Source: Clostridium_AD sp050717545
Lineage (GTDB): Bacteria > Bacillota > Clostridia > Clostridiales > Clostridiaceae
Assembly: GCF_050717545.1 (NCBI RefSeq)
Contig: NZ_JBOITN010000032.1
Span: 62,001 to 126,000, forward strand
Length of the DNA: 64,000 bases
Reading direction: 5' to 3'
Below, piece after piece: positions 25,673 to 34,492 of the stretch (position 1 is the stretch's first letter; each line of letters opens with the position of its first letter). The notes beneath the pieces are model-generated. The model ran no database searches. It was not told the origin of the DNA and was given only the letters and a program-made list of their open reading frames with translations. A program made the position numbers and the translations under genes.

Positions 25673-26368
25673 TTAATTAAATTGACCTGCTTGCATATTG
25701 TACTTTTTATCACAAAGTCCAGTCATAAAATCAATGTCATGGAATATTCCTATCATTGTTGTACCTTCTTCTTTTAGCTGCTGGATAAGCTCTTTTACCC
25801 TATACTTTGATTCTTCGTCAAGACTTGCAGTCGGTTCATCTAAAAGTAGTAATCTTGGATGTTTCACCATGGCTCTTGCTATATTTAGGCGAAGTTTTTC
25901 TCCACCAGAAAAGGTATTTGGATAACTATCCCATAGCTCTTCACCAAGCTCAAAATGAGCTAACATTTTTTGTGCATCTCTTGATGCAATTTCTTTGCTA
26001 AAACCCATTTCTATTACTGCTTGCTCAACTATTTCCCTTGCTGTAGTCCTTGGCATTGAATTTAAAAATTGCGATACATAACCTATTTCATATTTTCTAA
26101 GGTATATAATATGTCTCTCAGAAGCCTTTGACAAATTAATTAATCCGAATTTTTTTGAATCATACCATATATCTCCTTTTTCTGGTAAATATGTCCTATA
26201 AATACACTTAAGAATTGTAGATTTCCCACTACCACTCCGTCCCGTAATTCCGATAAACTCTCCAGCTTTTACTGTTATACTTACATCTTGTGATGCATTT
26301 ATATGCTTTCCTATATTATGAATATTAAATGTTTTCCATAGATTTTCTATTTTTAACATATCATTCAT
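25673..26368 (-). CDS. phnL: C-P lyase complex ABC-type protein PhnL
   Basis: A 231-residue ABC ATPase: Walker A GRSGSGKST, signature FSGGEKLRLNIARAM, Walker B LLLLDEPTASLD. The segment LRKYEIGYVSQFLNSMPRTTARE is characteristic of PhnL. It acts with PhnG-H-I-J-K in moving or activating the alkylphosphonate-ribose intermediate, not in membrane transport. The start is the ATG 5 bases after AAGGGTG; a more upstream ATG would overlap the preceding gene. It begins 4 bases after the stop codon of the hexapeptide gene. Confidence 0.92.
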   Translation of the reverse strand: MNDMLKIENLWKTFNIHNIGKHINASQDVSITVKAGEFIGITGRSGSGKSTILKCIYRTYLPEKGDIWYDSKKFGLINLSKASERHIIYLRKYEIGYVSQFLNSMPRTTAREIVEQAVIEMGFSKEIASRDAQKMLAHFELGEELWDSYPNTFSGGEKLRLNIARAMVKHPRLLLLDEPTASLDEESKYRVKELIQQLKEEGTTMIGIFHDIDFMTGLCDKKYNMQAGQFN

Positions 26369-26372
26369 TAAA

Positions 26373-27011
26373 TCACCCTTTTTCATAATGTTTTTTTACA
26401 AAAGAATCTATATCCATTGAAAAATCATTCAAATTTTCTTTTATTTTTTCATACGTCCAATTCCACCATTGTATTTTCTCAAGCTTTTCTATAATATCTG
26501 CCTCAAACCTTTTTTTTATTTCTTTTGCTGGTACTCCAGCTACAATAGAATATGCCTGAACATCCTTTGTCACAACTGCGCCAGCTCCAACTACTGCTCC
26601 GTTTCCAATTTTTATTCCTGCCATAATCGTAACGCCATGTCCAATCCAAGTATCATGGCCAATGCACGTTATTATACTTTCTCTTTTTCTAAAAAATTCT
26701 TCGTCGTCCTTATCATCAAAACCAAACATCTCTCGTCTATAAGTAAAGTGATGAAGAGTAGGCCTCTTCACAGGATGATTTGTCGGTCCTATTCTCACCA
26801 TAGTTGCTATATTACAAAACTTTCCTATATCTGTGTTTTGAAGAAAACAAAACTGGCCAGTGTACGAAAAATCACCTAAATTTACATTTTCAAAGAAATT
26901 AAAGATTCCTACCTCAGTATAGTCACCTAATTTCGTATTACTTATTTTGCAGTCTGAACTTATAAATGGCTCCTTATATAACCTTTTTTTCTCTTCTATT
27001 ATACTTATCAT
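26373..27011 (-). CDS. Phosphonate-operon hexapeptide-repeat acyltransferase
   Basis: A 212-residue left-handed beta-helix transferase. Hexapeptide turns run through residues 20-180 (KLGDYTEVGIFNFFENVNLG, IGKFCNIATMV, IGHGVTIMAGIKIGNGAVVGAGAVVTKDV), and PTNHPVKRP supplies the typical catalytic histidine region of xenobiotic acetyltransferases. It belongs to the acyltransferase subfamily found in phn operons (TIGR03308 type, from memory). It may acetylate aminoalkylphosphonates, as PhnO does in enterobacteria, or protect an intermediate. The ATG overlaps the phnM stop by four bases (ATGA). Confidence 0.85.
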   Translation of the reverse strand: MISIIEEKKRLYKEPFISSDCKISNTKLGDYTEVGIFNFFENVNLGDFSYTGQFCFLQNTDIGKFCNIATMVRIGPTNHPVKRPTLHHFTYRREMFGFDDKDDEEFFRKRESIITCIGHDTWIGHGVTIMAGIKIGNGAVVGAGAVVTKDVQAYSIVAGVPAKEIKKRFEADIIEKLEKIQWWNWTYEKIKENLNDFSMDIDSFVKKHYEKG

Positions 27012-28186
27012 GTTCTGTAATTTGTCCTTGATATTAAATTTCCATCAACAAACACTGAGGTTATAACTGGATAATTCTCACTGATTTTTTCTATTATAAT
27101 AATATCAGCCCTTTTATTTTCTTTAATGGACCCAATCTCACTGTCCATATTTACGGCCCTAGCAGGATTAATAGTTACTAAGTTAAACATTTTCCCTAGG
27201 TCTTGATTATATTTTTCATGCATAATAAAAATAGAATGTAATAATGCTGCTGGGTAATAATCACTACATAATATATCTATTGTATCGTTATTAATTGCAT
27301 CTATTGCAGATAGGTTCCCTGAATGTGAACCCCCTTGTAAAATATTCGGTGCACCAGCTAGCGTAAGCATTCCCATTTCTTTTGCCCTCCTTGCTATATC
27401 TAGCGTTATAGGGAATTCACTAATGCTAGCTCCAAGCCCCTTAATTAAATTTAACTTTTCTAGGCAATCATCATCATGGGATGCTACGGCAATGTTTTTA
27501 GACTTAGCTAAATCAGCTATCTCCTTAATAAGTTCCATAGTCATCTTCTCTTTGCCTTTATGACCCTCTATAATAACGTCCACTTCTTCATCACTTATAC
27601 TCTTATATCCCTTTATAGTATTTCTATATACTTCTAAATTTTTATATTGACCTTGCCCTGGTGTATGATCCATAAAAGAAATTAAATGCACTTTATTTCC
27701 TTTAATATACTCTTTTAAATTATCTATTTCCTCAAAATTATCTATTTCTAATCTTGCATGAAATCTATGACGGATTAGATGCTTATCCTCATGAGTTTTA
27801 TCTATTAGGTTGGCAAATTTTTTTACATTCTCTGAGGTTCTGATAGGCTTATGAGAAAACCCATCTGGTTTGTAAAGTGAAAGGGAATGAAACATGGTAG
27901 TTATACCTTGGTTTATAAGTATTTTTTCACTTTCTCTTAAACAAAGATTAAAATCTAACATGGTAGTTGGTCTTGGTACTGCCATAGTTTCGATGAAATC
28001 AGAATGTATATCAACAAACCCTGGTGATATATACCCCCCTTTAGCGTCAATTACTTCAATTGAATCTTCTTTCTTCATTTCTCCTTTGGCTGCAATTTTT
28101 TTTATAATACCACCCTCAATTAATAAATCATGATTAATTAAAATTCCATTTTCAGTTACAATTTGGCCGTTTGTTATTAAATACAA
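27008..28186 (-). CDS. phnM: Alpha-D-ribose 1-methylphosphonate 5-triphosphate diphosphatase PhnM
   Basis: A 392-residue amidohydrolase-superfamily enzyme. The metal motif is DIHSDFIETMAVPRP, followed by the carboxylated-lysine/histidine region and ASHDDD. It removes pyrophosphate from ribose 1-methylphosphonate 5-triphosphate to give the substrate of PhnJ. Start codon TTG, 8 bases after GGGGG. Its stop overlaps the start of the hexapeptide transferase gene. Length is as usual for PhnM. Confidence 0.94.
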   Translation of the reverse strand: MYLITNGQIVTENGILINHDLLIEGGIIKKIAAKGEMKKEDSIEVIDAKGGYISPGFVDIHSDFIETMAVPRPTTMLDFNLCLRESEKILINQGITTMFHSLSLYKPDGFSHKPIRTSENVKKFANLIDKTHEDKHLIRHRFHARLEIDNFEEIDNLKEYIKGNKVHLISFMDHTPGQGQYKNLEVYRNTIKGYKSISDEEVDVIIEGHKGKEKMTMELIKEIADLAKSKNIAVASHDDDCLEKLNLIKGLGASISEFPITLDIARRAKEMGMLTLAGAPNILQGGSHSGNLSAIDAINNDTIDILCSDYYPAALLHSIFIMHEKYNQDLGKMFNLVTINPARAVNMDSEIGSIKENKRADIIIIEKISENYPVITSVFVDGNLISRTNYRT

Positions 28187-28239
28187 TTCCTTATCCCCCT
28201 TCTAATGTCTTTTAAATAATAGCAATACTACTATATGCT

Positions 28240-29097
28240 TTATATTAACGAATGCACTAACTGTTGAGTGTATGGATTTTGAGGGTCTTCTAATATTTGA
28301 TCTGTAAGCCCTTCCTCTATTACTTTTCCATCCAACATCACAATGGTTCTATCTGCCAGCATTCTTATTACTGCTAAATCATGTGACACAACGATCATGC
28401 TGATGCCTAATTCTCTTTGTAGCTGCTTAATTAAATCAAGGACATTAGCCTGAACTGATAAATCAAGACCAGTAGTAACTTCATCAAGCAATAATATAGG
28501 CGGATTATTTGATAAAGCCTTTGCTATTTGAACACGCTGTTGCATGCCTCCCGAAAATTTCTTTGGAGCTTCCTTTATTCTAAAAAGTGGGATGTTAACT
28601 CTATCTAGTAATTCTTTCCCACGCCTCTCCATTTCGCCAACATTTCTTGACCCAGCAGATATTAGTTTCTCTGCAATATTCCCAATTGATGAAAAATCCA
28701 TCTTTAAACCAAGTATTGGATTTTGATAAACTTTACCTAAAATATTATTTTTTAAAAACCTTTTATTTTGAGATGATTCTTTAAATATATTTGTTTTTCC
28801 GTCCTTATAATCACTTATAAAAGCCTCTCCACCAGTAACTTCTTGATCAAAATATAAACATTGAAGCATAGTAGATTTTCCACTTCCACTCTCACCTACC
28901 ACCCCAAGGATTTCACCGCTGTGCAGTTCAAAGGATATGTCTTTACAAGCATATACAGTTCCACAATGTGGGCAATAGTTTTTTATTAGAACATTTTCAC
29001 TGCTACTTAAACAAAATTCACATCCATTCCCAAACTGCTTTGTGAGGTTTTTAACCTTAATTGTTGGTTTTTCAAAATCATTAATCCCTGCTTGCAT
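28240..29097 (-). CDS. phnK: C-P lyase complex ABC-type protein PhnK
   Basis: A 285-residue ABC protein that docks on the PhnGHIJ core. Walker A GESGSGKST, signature FSGGMQQRVQIAKAL, Walker B ILLLDEVTTGLD (Val replaces Pro in the usual DEPT, as in other PhnK), switch region VVSHDLAVI. A short insert with CEFC (26-29) and CPHC (42-45) precedes the Walker A and looks like a zinc or iron binding ribbon, absent from enterobacterial PhnK as I recall. The start codon directly abuts the phnJ stop codon. Confidence 0.93.
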   Translation of the reverse strand: MQAGINDFEKPTIKVKNLTKQFGNGCEFCLSSSENVLIKNYCPHCGTVYACKDISFELHSGEILGVVGESGSGKSTMLQCLYFDQEVTGGEAFISDYKDGKTNIFKESSQNKRFLKNNILGKVYQNPILGLKMDFSSIGNIAEKLISAGSRNVGEMERRGKELLDRVNIPLFRIKEAPKKFSGGMQQRVQIAKALSNNPPILLLDEVTTGLDLSVQANVLDLIKQLQRELGISMIVVSHDLAVIRMLADRTIVMLDGKVIEEGLTDQILEDPQNPYTQQLVHSLI

Positions 29098-29958
29098 TTA
29101 TGCTTCACCACCCTCATGTGTAGTCATCTTGTTTAGCCTATTAATGCAGTAGTTAGTATCACTGCATTGATAGGAAGTATCTCCCAAGGCTCCACCGACT
29201 ATCTCATCCAAATAAACTTTGCTTGCTCCACATATTCTACAAGTTTTCTCACCAAAATCTTCAACTTCGAATGGAAAATCCTCAAAACCTAAAGAGACAA
29301 CCTTTGTATAAGGTGGAATGGCATATACTTTTTTCTCTCTACCAGCTCCAAATAAGATTAAGCCCTTCGAATTGTTTAGCTTTGGATTATCAAACCTTGG
29401 AATAGGGCTTGGGGCCATAACGTACCTATCATGAACATAAACTGGATGGTCTGCTCCAGTTGCCATATTTCCAAATTTCATTATTTTCTCAAATAGCATA
29501 AGCCATGCTCCACTGTACTCCATCTCTGAATGAAGCCTTTTAGTAACAAATTCACTTGGTTCTACAACTCTTAAGGGTTCTGGCACTGGAACCTGAAGAA
29601 CTAGTATTTGATCCTTCTGCAAAGGTATTTCTGGTATCCTATGTCTTGATTGAATCAATGTAGCACAACTTGTTTCATCTGTAAGCGCAACTCCAGTAGT
29701 TTTGCTTATTAGCTTTTTAATATTAATAGCATTTACAGATTCATCTGACCCTTGATCTATAACTTTTAAAATATCTTCTTTTCCAATTAATGATAAGGTT
29801 AACTGCAGTCCACCTGTTCCCCACCCTCTAGCAATAGGCATTTCCCTTGATGCAAAGGGCACCTGATACCCGGGGATTGCGACTGCCTTAAGCGAGGCTC
29901 TCCTAATTTCTTTTTTAGAACCCTCATCAAAGTAGGCAAAATTATAACTTATATTCAT
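29098..29958 (-). CDS. phnJ: Carbon-phosphorus lyase core subunit PhnJ
   Basis: A 286-residue radical SAM enzyme that breaks the C-P bond of ribose 1-methylphosphonate 5-phosphate, releasing methane. Cysteines at 240, 243 and 265 (CRICG and the C of YQCSDTNYC) should hold the 4Fe-4S cluster and Cys271 is the thiyl-radical cysteine; this spacing matches E. coli PhnJ (241, 244, 266, 272). The start is the ATG 10 bases after AAAGGAG. An upstream in-frame ATG would overlap the end of phnI. All key residues are present, so the lyase should be functional. Confidence 0.96.
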   Translation of the reverse strand: MNISYNFAYFDEGSKKEIRRASLKAVAIPGYQVPFASREMPIARGWGTGGLQLTLSLIGKEDILKVIDQGSDESVNAINIKKLISKTTGVALTDETSCATLIQSRHRIPEIPLQKDQILVLQVPVPEPLRVVEPSEFVTKRLHSEMEYSGAWLMLFEKIMKFGNMATGADHPVYVHDRYVMAPSPIPRFDNPKLNNSKGLILFGAGREKKVYAIPPYTKVVSLGFEDFPFEVEDFGEKTCRICGASKVYLDEIVGGALGDTSYQCSDTNYCINRLNKMTTHEGGEA

Positions 29959-29962
29959 TACT

Positions 29963-31063
29963 TTATTTCTCCTTTCTCGTTTTACGAACACTATCCAATT
30001 TAGATTGAAAGGTGACGTAATGAGGCAATTTCAAATGAGAGATAAAACCTGTGGACTCGACACTATCTATGTTGTATAAAACAAATTCCTCATCACTAGT
30101 CGGGTATCTACTGTCTGGAACCTCAAGGCAATTATCGAGAATACTCATAGCTATGGCTTTTGTTTCATTTTGTCCATAACATATTCCGTATCCTATAACA
30201 AACTCCAGCTCTTTTTTACCAAATTTTTTTTCAGATATGTTAGGTATAAAAGACTCTACCTCTGTTACGCAAATATCACCAATATAAAACTCCTCTTGTT
30301 CATCATCAGAATCATCTAGCGGATTATTAATATATAAATCAAGTTTTCCAATTCTTAACTCTCCTACTGTAGGATGGGTAGCACCATATGCCCTAAGTGC
30401 TGCATACCCTAGCGAAGTTACCGCTCCAGTTTGACCTCTCGTAAGTATTTGTAGTCTCTCACTCCTCTGGCTAGGAAACTCTAAGCTTTTTTTAGTAATA
30501 TCTGATGGCTGTTGATTATCGTCCTCGCAACTTTTAATTAATCCTTCTTTTCTCAAATAATCCACAACCTTAGGAAGTCTCCCAAGTTCAGTATTATCTT
30601 CTTTGTCTATATACTGGTTTTCAAATTCCCTTACCCATTTAAGCGATTCTTCTAGAGTTTCATTACATAAGTCAAAATCGATAAGTCTATGAGTGTAATC
30701 ATAAGATGCACCTAGTATTTGGCCTCCAATTATGTCCTTAAAACTTGCAGATATCCTTCGCTCAACATTCATATTAGCTGTATTAACAGTTTTAGTGTAA
30801 TGTTTTCTAGGCAGGGTTGATCTATATGCTCTAAGAACAAATACTGCTTCTTCTGAATTTCCCTCTGTTTGTTTTACAGCAATGGATGCTAACTCCTCGG
30901 AGTACAAACTACTCTCAGACATGACTTGATCTATAAGCCCTCTCATTCCACATCTTATGTCCTCAACATCTAAGATCCTTTTACCCTTTAATCTCTCATA
31001 TTTCAATTTCTTTATAGATTCCTCTATCGCAATGGTTCCACCCTTTACTGCAACATAACCCAT
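29963..31063 (-). CDS. phnI: C-P lyase core subunit PhnI (nucleosidase)
   Basis: A 366-residue PhnI protein. MGYVAVKGGTIAIEESI at the N-terminus and LTRGQTGAVTSLGYAALRAYGATHPTVGELR mid-protein are family hallmarks. With PhnG, H and L it displaces adenine from ATP and attaches the phosphonate to C1 of ribose. ATG after GGGCGGTGA; the gap to phnJ is only 4 bases. Full length for the family. Confidence 0.95.
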   Translation of the reverse strand: MGYVAVKGGTIAIEESIKKLKYERLKGKRILDVEDIRCGMRGLIDQVMSESSLYSEELASIAVKQTEGNSEEAVFVLRAYRSTLPRKHYTKTVNTANMNVERRISASFKDIIGGQILGASYDYTHRLIDFDLCNETLEESLKWVREFENQYIDKEDNTELGRLPKVVDYLRKEGLIKSCEDDNQQPSDITKKSLEFPSQRSERLQILTRGQTGAVTSLGYAALRAYGATHPTVGELRIGKLDLYINNPLDDSDDEQEEFYIGDICVTEVESFIPNISEKKFGKKELEFVIGYGICYGQNETKAIAMSILDNCLEVPDSRYPTSDEEFVLYNIDSVESTGFISHLKLPHYVTFQSKLDSVRKTRKEK

Positions 31064-31076
31064 CTAAGTCACCGCC

Positions 31077-31661
31077 CTATTCAAAAATTGTAGTTGTTCT
31101 TGGCAAACACATGATTTTGGCTTCTCTATCAACAAAAATAGTGTCCACGCCAAGAGGGTACTCAATATTTTTATTTTTTCTTTCTATAACAAATGATCCA
31201 TTTGTTATAATATCCACATGGCATAGATCCTCAATCCCTGGCCCCTTTAATATATACCTTTCATCAGTTGATAATTTTTGTGCCTCAACAATTATAGTTG
31301 CACACTTGTGAGGATCAATTAAAGTTCCCAGCTTTGCATTCTTAAAAGCTTCCCCTAAACTATTTTCGTCTGCATCATTTAAAATAAATATAAAATCTGC
31401 TTCTTCAAGCGTTGTAGCCTTAGCATAAGTTAATTGATTTATAAAATTTGTTACCACTTGTTTATTCTTAGACACTATATTAAAAGTAACTTCGCCATCG
31501 AGTAAAACATACATATTAACTAAAGTCCCTTTATAAAAACTTATATCAAAATCTATTTTTTCACCAAGCGAATATAAACTTTCTATACTTCCTGGTCTTG
31601 ACATACATTTAAGCAATTTTCTATAAGCTTCCTGAGTGTCATGAACTAAATCTAAACTCAT
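31077..31661 (-). CDS. phnH: C-P lyase core subunit PhnH
   Basis: A 194-residue PhnH protein. It begins MSLDLVHDTQEAYRKLLKCM and contains SRPGSIESL and PRTTTI at the end, typical of the family. A structural and catalytic component of the PhnGHIJ core complex. Spacing to phnI is 13 bases, and ATG follows AAAGGAG. Shorter members such as this are normal in Firmicutes. Confidence 0.93.
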   Translation of the reverse strand: MSLDLVHDTQEAYRKLLKCMSRPGSIESLYSLGEKIDFDISFYKGTLVNMYVLLDGEVTFNIVSKNKQVVTNFINQLTYAKATTLEEADFIFILNDADENSLGEAFKNAKLGTLIDPHKCATIIVEAQKLSTDERYILKGPGIEDLCHVDIITNGSFVIERKNKNIEYPLGVDTIFVDREAKIMCLPRTTTIFE

Positions 31662-31702
31662 CTATTTACTCCTTTCAAATTAAAATACATACAAAAATTA
31701 AA

Positions 31703-32125
31703 TTAATCACTCATATTCTCAAAGTTTACTTTCGTCATTAAAATATTGGCTTGCTTTTTTTTCATTTCTTCTTTTATATTAATTTCCTCACAAGTTAGAA
31801 TTTTTTTCCAACCCTTAGTCTCTTCTAAATCAGCATTGTATGCTGCATCAATAACCCCTAACCAATAAGCAAGTTCAATATTATTTCCACTAACAATTCC
31901 TATTCCTAATTTTCCTTCAATCAATATTTTGGCTTCCGTTACTAAAACCTCACCCATATAGAATAAAGTTTTTTTTGCACTTTCGCGCATTTTAACCATT
32001 ACGAGTCCATAGTTAGGTTCTTCAACAATTTTTACTGTATATTTTTTATCTATTTCTGAGCATAAACTTTTTGCAATTTCATTGGATCCTTTAATTAAAA
32101 TTTCAGTTCTTCTCTTCCTATTCAT
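31703..32125 (-). CDS. phnG: C-P lyase core subunit PhnG
   Basis: A 140-residue PhnG protein with the family features GLVMVKMRESAKKTLFYMGEVLVTEAKI and the helix GNNIELAYWLGVIDAAY. First structural gene of the C-P lyase operon, directly downstream of the Pho-box-like promoter region and separated from phnF by a terminator. ATG follows GAGGGGGGAG. Confidence 0.92.
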   Translation of the reverse strand: MNRKRRTEILIKGSNEIAKSLCSEIDKKYTVKIVEEPNYGLVMVKMRESAKKTLFYMGEVLVTEAKILIEGKLGIGIVSGNNIELAYWLGVIDAAYNADLEETKGWKKILTCEEINIKEEMKKKQANILMTKVNFENMSD

Positions 32126-32154
32126 GTTCTACTCCCCCCTCGTCTACAATTCAA

Positions 32155-32211
32155 AGTATATCTTGTTGCCAAGCTCGTGAGCGTTAAGGTTAAGTTAAGT
32201 AAGTTAAATCC
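32155..32211 (-). promoter_or_regulatory. Promoter of the phn operon with Pho-box-like repeats
   Basis: Minus strand: four TTAAC repeats (complement of 32182-32208), two of them 11 bases apart as in PhoP boxes of Bacillus, end about 22 bases before a TATACT -10 hexamer (32155-32160). No good -35 is present, as expected for PhoP-dependent activation. Phosphate-starvation control is inference. Confidence 0.5.
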
Positions 32212-32249
32212 TCATAACCTTTAACGACATCATGTTAATTGTCACCATA

Positions 32250-32294
32250 ATAAAAAAAATAAGGCACCATTTCGTTAAGAAATAGTTGCCTTAT
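32250..32294 (-). terminator. Terminator of phnF, separating it from phnG
   Basis: Minus strand: stem ATAAGGCA...TATTTC with GAAAT...TGCCTTAT, then a run of eight T. The stem includes the phnF stop codon. It means phnF and the phnG operon are separate transcription units. Confidence 0.8.
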
Positions 32295-33009
32295 CTTTTG
32301 GGGATAATACATATTTAAATGTATCTCCTCTATATATAATTTTCGTATACTCCAATACTTTCTTACTTTTATTATCGATACAATTTGTTTCTAAAATTAA
32401 TAGTGGCACTAAGCTAGTACATCCTAATATCTTTCGCTCATCCGCTGTAGGAAATGAAATGCTAATAATACTTTTATATGATGTAAACTCAAAATATCCG
32501 TTTAATTCATAATAACTAAAAATAGATCCTATACCTTCCCCATCTTCTTCAATATTCTTGAATACCGATTTTGCTAAATATGATATATGAATTGCACTAG
32601 GTTTTTTATCAATAATTCTCAGTCTACCAATTTTATAGACCTCATCTTCCTTATGTACTTGTAATTCCTCATATATCTTTTTATCATATTTAATTTTTTC
32701 AAATAAAATATTTTTTGTTTGTAGTACGCGTCCTGTATCTTTCATTTTTTGGCTAAAGCTTTTATCTCCTGATAATTGCAATTCAATATATTGTTGCTTT
32801 TCCTTAAGGTATCTCCCCTTTCCTTGTATAGAATATATATATCCCATTTCTTCTAATTTTTCATAAGCTTTTCTTGCAGTAATTCTAGGAACCTTATATA
32901 TATCTGCTAGTTCGTTTTCTGAAAGTAATTTCTCGTGTAGCTTATACTTGTCACCATTAATTTCTGAAATAAGTTTGTCAATAATCATATTTTCTATTTC
33001 ATTTTTCAT
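32275..33009 (-). CDS. phnF: GntR/HutC-family regulator of phosphonate genes, PhnF-like
   Basis: A 244-residue GntR regulator: N-terminal winged helix (LLSENELADIYKVPRITARKAYEKLEEMGYIYSIQGKGRYL) and C-terminal UTRA ligand domain (residues ~85-235). Position next to the phn operon suggests the PhnF role of sensing phosphonate or phosphate state and repressing the operon. It is followed by its own terminator, so it is transcribed independently of phnG. Confidence 0.82.
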   Translation of the reverse strand: MKNEIENMIIDKLISEINGDKYKLHEKLLSENELADIYKVPRITARKAYEKLEEMGYIYSIQGKGRYLKEKQQYIELQLSGDKSFSQKMKDTGRVLQTKNILFEKIKYDKKIYEELQVHKEDEVYKIGRLRIIDKKPSAIHISYLAKSVFKNIEEDGEGIGSIFSYYELNGYFEFTSYKSIISISFPTADERKILGCTSLVPLLILETNCIDNKSKKVLEYTKIIYRGDTFKYVLSPKDKATIS

Positions 33010-33519
33010 GAGCCTTCTCCTCTTCTGAATCTAAAATCCATTCTCTCATTATATAATACTTTTCTTTTATAATTCAATAAAGAGTAAAATCTGTCCTTGT
33101 TGTAAATACTATTATTGAAATTTAGTTTCCTAACTTCAATGTTTTGTTGTTCATTACCTTATACTTTGTTATATTAATATATGATACGAAAGCAATAGAC
33201 TATTAGGTCATCTAAGAATATACTTCCTATAATTGTTTAAGTTTACATATGCTACAATTCTACATTAATTTCCAAACACCTCTATTAAATTTTTGAGATT
33301 AATACAATTTAAAAATTAATAGCAAGTACGTACCGTCCAAAATTTGAATTTCTTAGTTAAGTTTGCTATACTAAATGAATGCGCTATTAATTTTTAGTAA
33401 TATGTTTACAATAAATACACATATTAAATAATAAAAGAAACTTATTACATATATTAGTTTGCTCAAATTCACAGCAAATTATTATATATAAGATATATAT
33501 TCTAAGGAGGAATAAATTT
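33010..33519. other. AT-rich intergenic region upstream of opuAC
   Basis: Divergent control region for phnF and opuAC. It holds a 13-base perfect inverted repeat pair at 33311-33323 and 33383-33395 and a candidate opuAC promoter at 33459-33487 (TTGCTC, 17 bases, TTATAT). I see no coding frame with a ribosome binding site and no known riboswitch. Confidence 0.5.
33311..33395. repeat. 85-base element with 13-base terminal inverted repeats
   Basis: AAAAATTAATAGC and its exact complement bound a 59-base core containing GTACGTACCGT, an 11-mer also present at 48209. It may be a small hairpin element or a MITE relic. Confidence 0.4.
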
Positions 33520-34413
33520 ATGATAAAAACTGATTTTAAAAAACTGGGTGTAATAGCTCTAAGTCTAGGAATTCTAACTTTTGTAGGCTGTAGTAGTAGC
33601 AGTAAAAGTGAAAGTGCCGACACATCTATTGGTGAGCAAATGGATTACAAAATTACAGGCATAGATGCTGGTGCTGGTGAAATGAAACTAGCTGAGCAAG
33701 CTGTTAAAGACTATAATACAAATTATACTGTTCAATCTAGCTCAGGTGCTGCTATGACACAAGCACTAGCAGATGCCTATAAAAATAAAAAACCAATAAT
33801 AGTTACTGGTTGGTCTCCTCACTGGATGTTTAGTAAATATGATTTAAAATACTTAGAAGACCCTAAAGGTATTTTTGGTGGTGCAGAACATATAAATACT
33901 GTTGTACACAAAGGCTTAAAAGAAAAACTGCCTAGTGCTTATACAATATTAGACAAATTTAATTGGACTCCTACAGACATGGAAGCTGTTATGCTTAAAG
34001 TTAATGATGGTGGAACTGTAAAGGAAGTTGCAAGACAATGGATTGATGACAATGCAGATAAAGTAAGCAAGTGGACAGAAGGCGCAACAAAAGTAGATGG
34101 CGATGCAATTAAACTTGCTTATGTTGCTTGGGATAGTGAAATTGCTTCTACTAACATAATTGGATTAGTATTAGAAGATATGGGATACAAAGTTACTCTT
34201 ACGCAAGTAGACGCAGGACCAATGTGGGCTGCAGTAGGTAGTGGAGATGCGGATGCTATTGTTGCAGCTTGGTTACCAGCAACACATGCAAAATATATAT
34301 CTGACTATAAAGATTCAGTTGAAGACTTAGGAACAAACCTAGAAGGAGCTAGAGTAGGTTTAGTTGTTCCTAAATACATGGATATTAATTCTATAGAAGA
34401 TTTAGCTAAATAG
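33520..34413 (+). CDS. opuAC: Glycine betaine ABC transporter binding lipoprotein OpuAC
   Basis: A 297-residue OpuAC-type binding protein. Signal peptide and lipobox end in LTFVGCSSS. Motifs VTGWSPHWMF (the tryptophan box that cages the quaternary ammonium) and KLAYVAWDSEIASTNIIG, GPMWAAVGSG are as in Bacillus OpuAC, including its circularly permuted lobe order. It binds glycine betaine or related osmolytes outside the cell. No OpuAA ATPase or OpuAB permease is adjacent, so it is an orphan here and must work with components encoded elsewhere. ATG after AAGGAGG; a terminator follows. Confidence 0.92.
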   Translation: MIKTDFKKLGVIALSLGILTFVGCSSSSKSESADTSIGEQMDYKITGIDAGAGEMKLAEQAVKDYNTNYTVQSSSGAAMTQALADAYKNKKPIIVTGWSPHWMFSKYDLKYLEDPKGIFGGAEHINTVVHKGLKEKLPSAYTILDKFNWTPTDMEAVMLKVNDGGTVKEVARQWIDDNADKVSKWTEGATKVDGDAIKLAYVAWDSEIASTNIIGLVLEDMGYKVTLTQVDAGPMWAAVGSGDADAIVAAWLPATHAKYISDYKDSVEDLGTNLEGARVGLVVPKYMDINSIEDLAK

Positions 34414-34435
34414 ATTTGCATTAATTTTTAACATT

Positions 34436-34473
34436 AGAAAACCCACACGCCTATTAAGTCGTGTGGGTTTTCT
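34436..34473 (+). terminator. Terminator after opuAC
   Basis: AGAAAACCCACACG / CGTGTGGGTTTTCT stem with a T-rich 3' arm; also serves the convergent cupin gene. Confidence 0.9.
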
Positions 34474-34492
34474 AATATTGCAGATTAATTAC

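Noticed and set aside
26469..26879. 136-residue frame antisense to the hexapeptide transferase
   Set aside because: Cys/Tyr/Ser-rich translation is what the antisense of a hexapeptide repeat gives; no start signal.
33520..34413. OpuAC lobe order looks like a domain shuffle
   Set aside because: The same circularly permuted order is found in Bacillus OpuAC, so it is the family norm.
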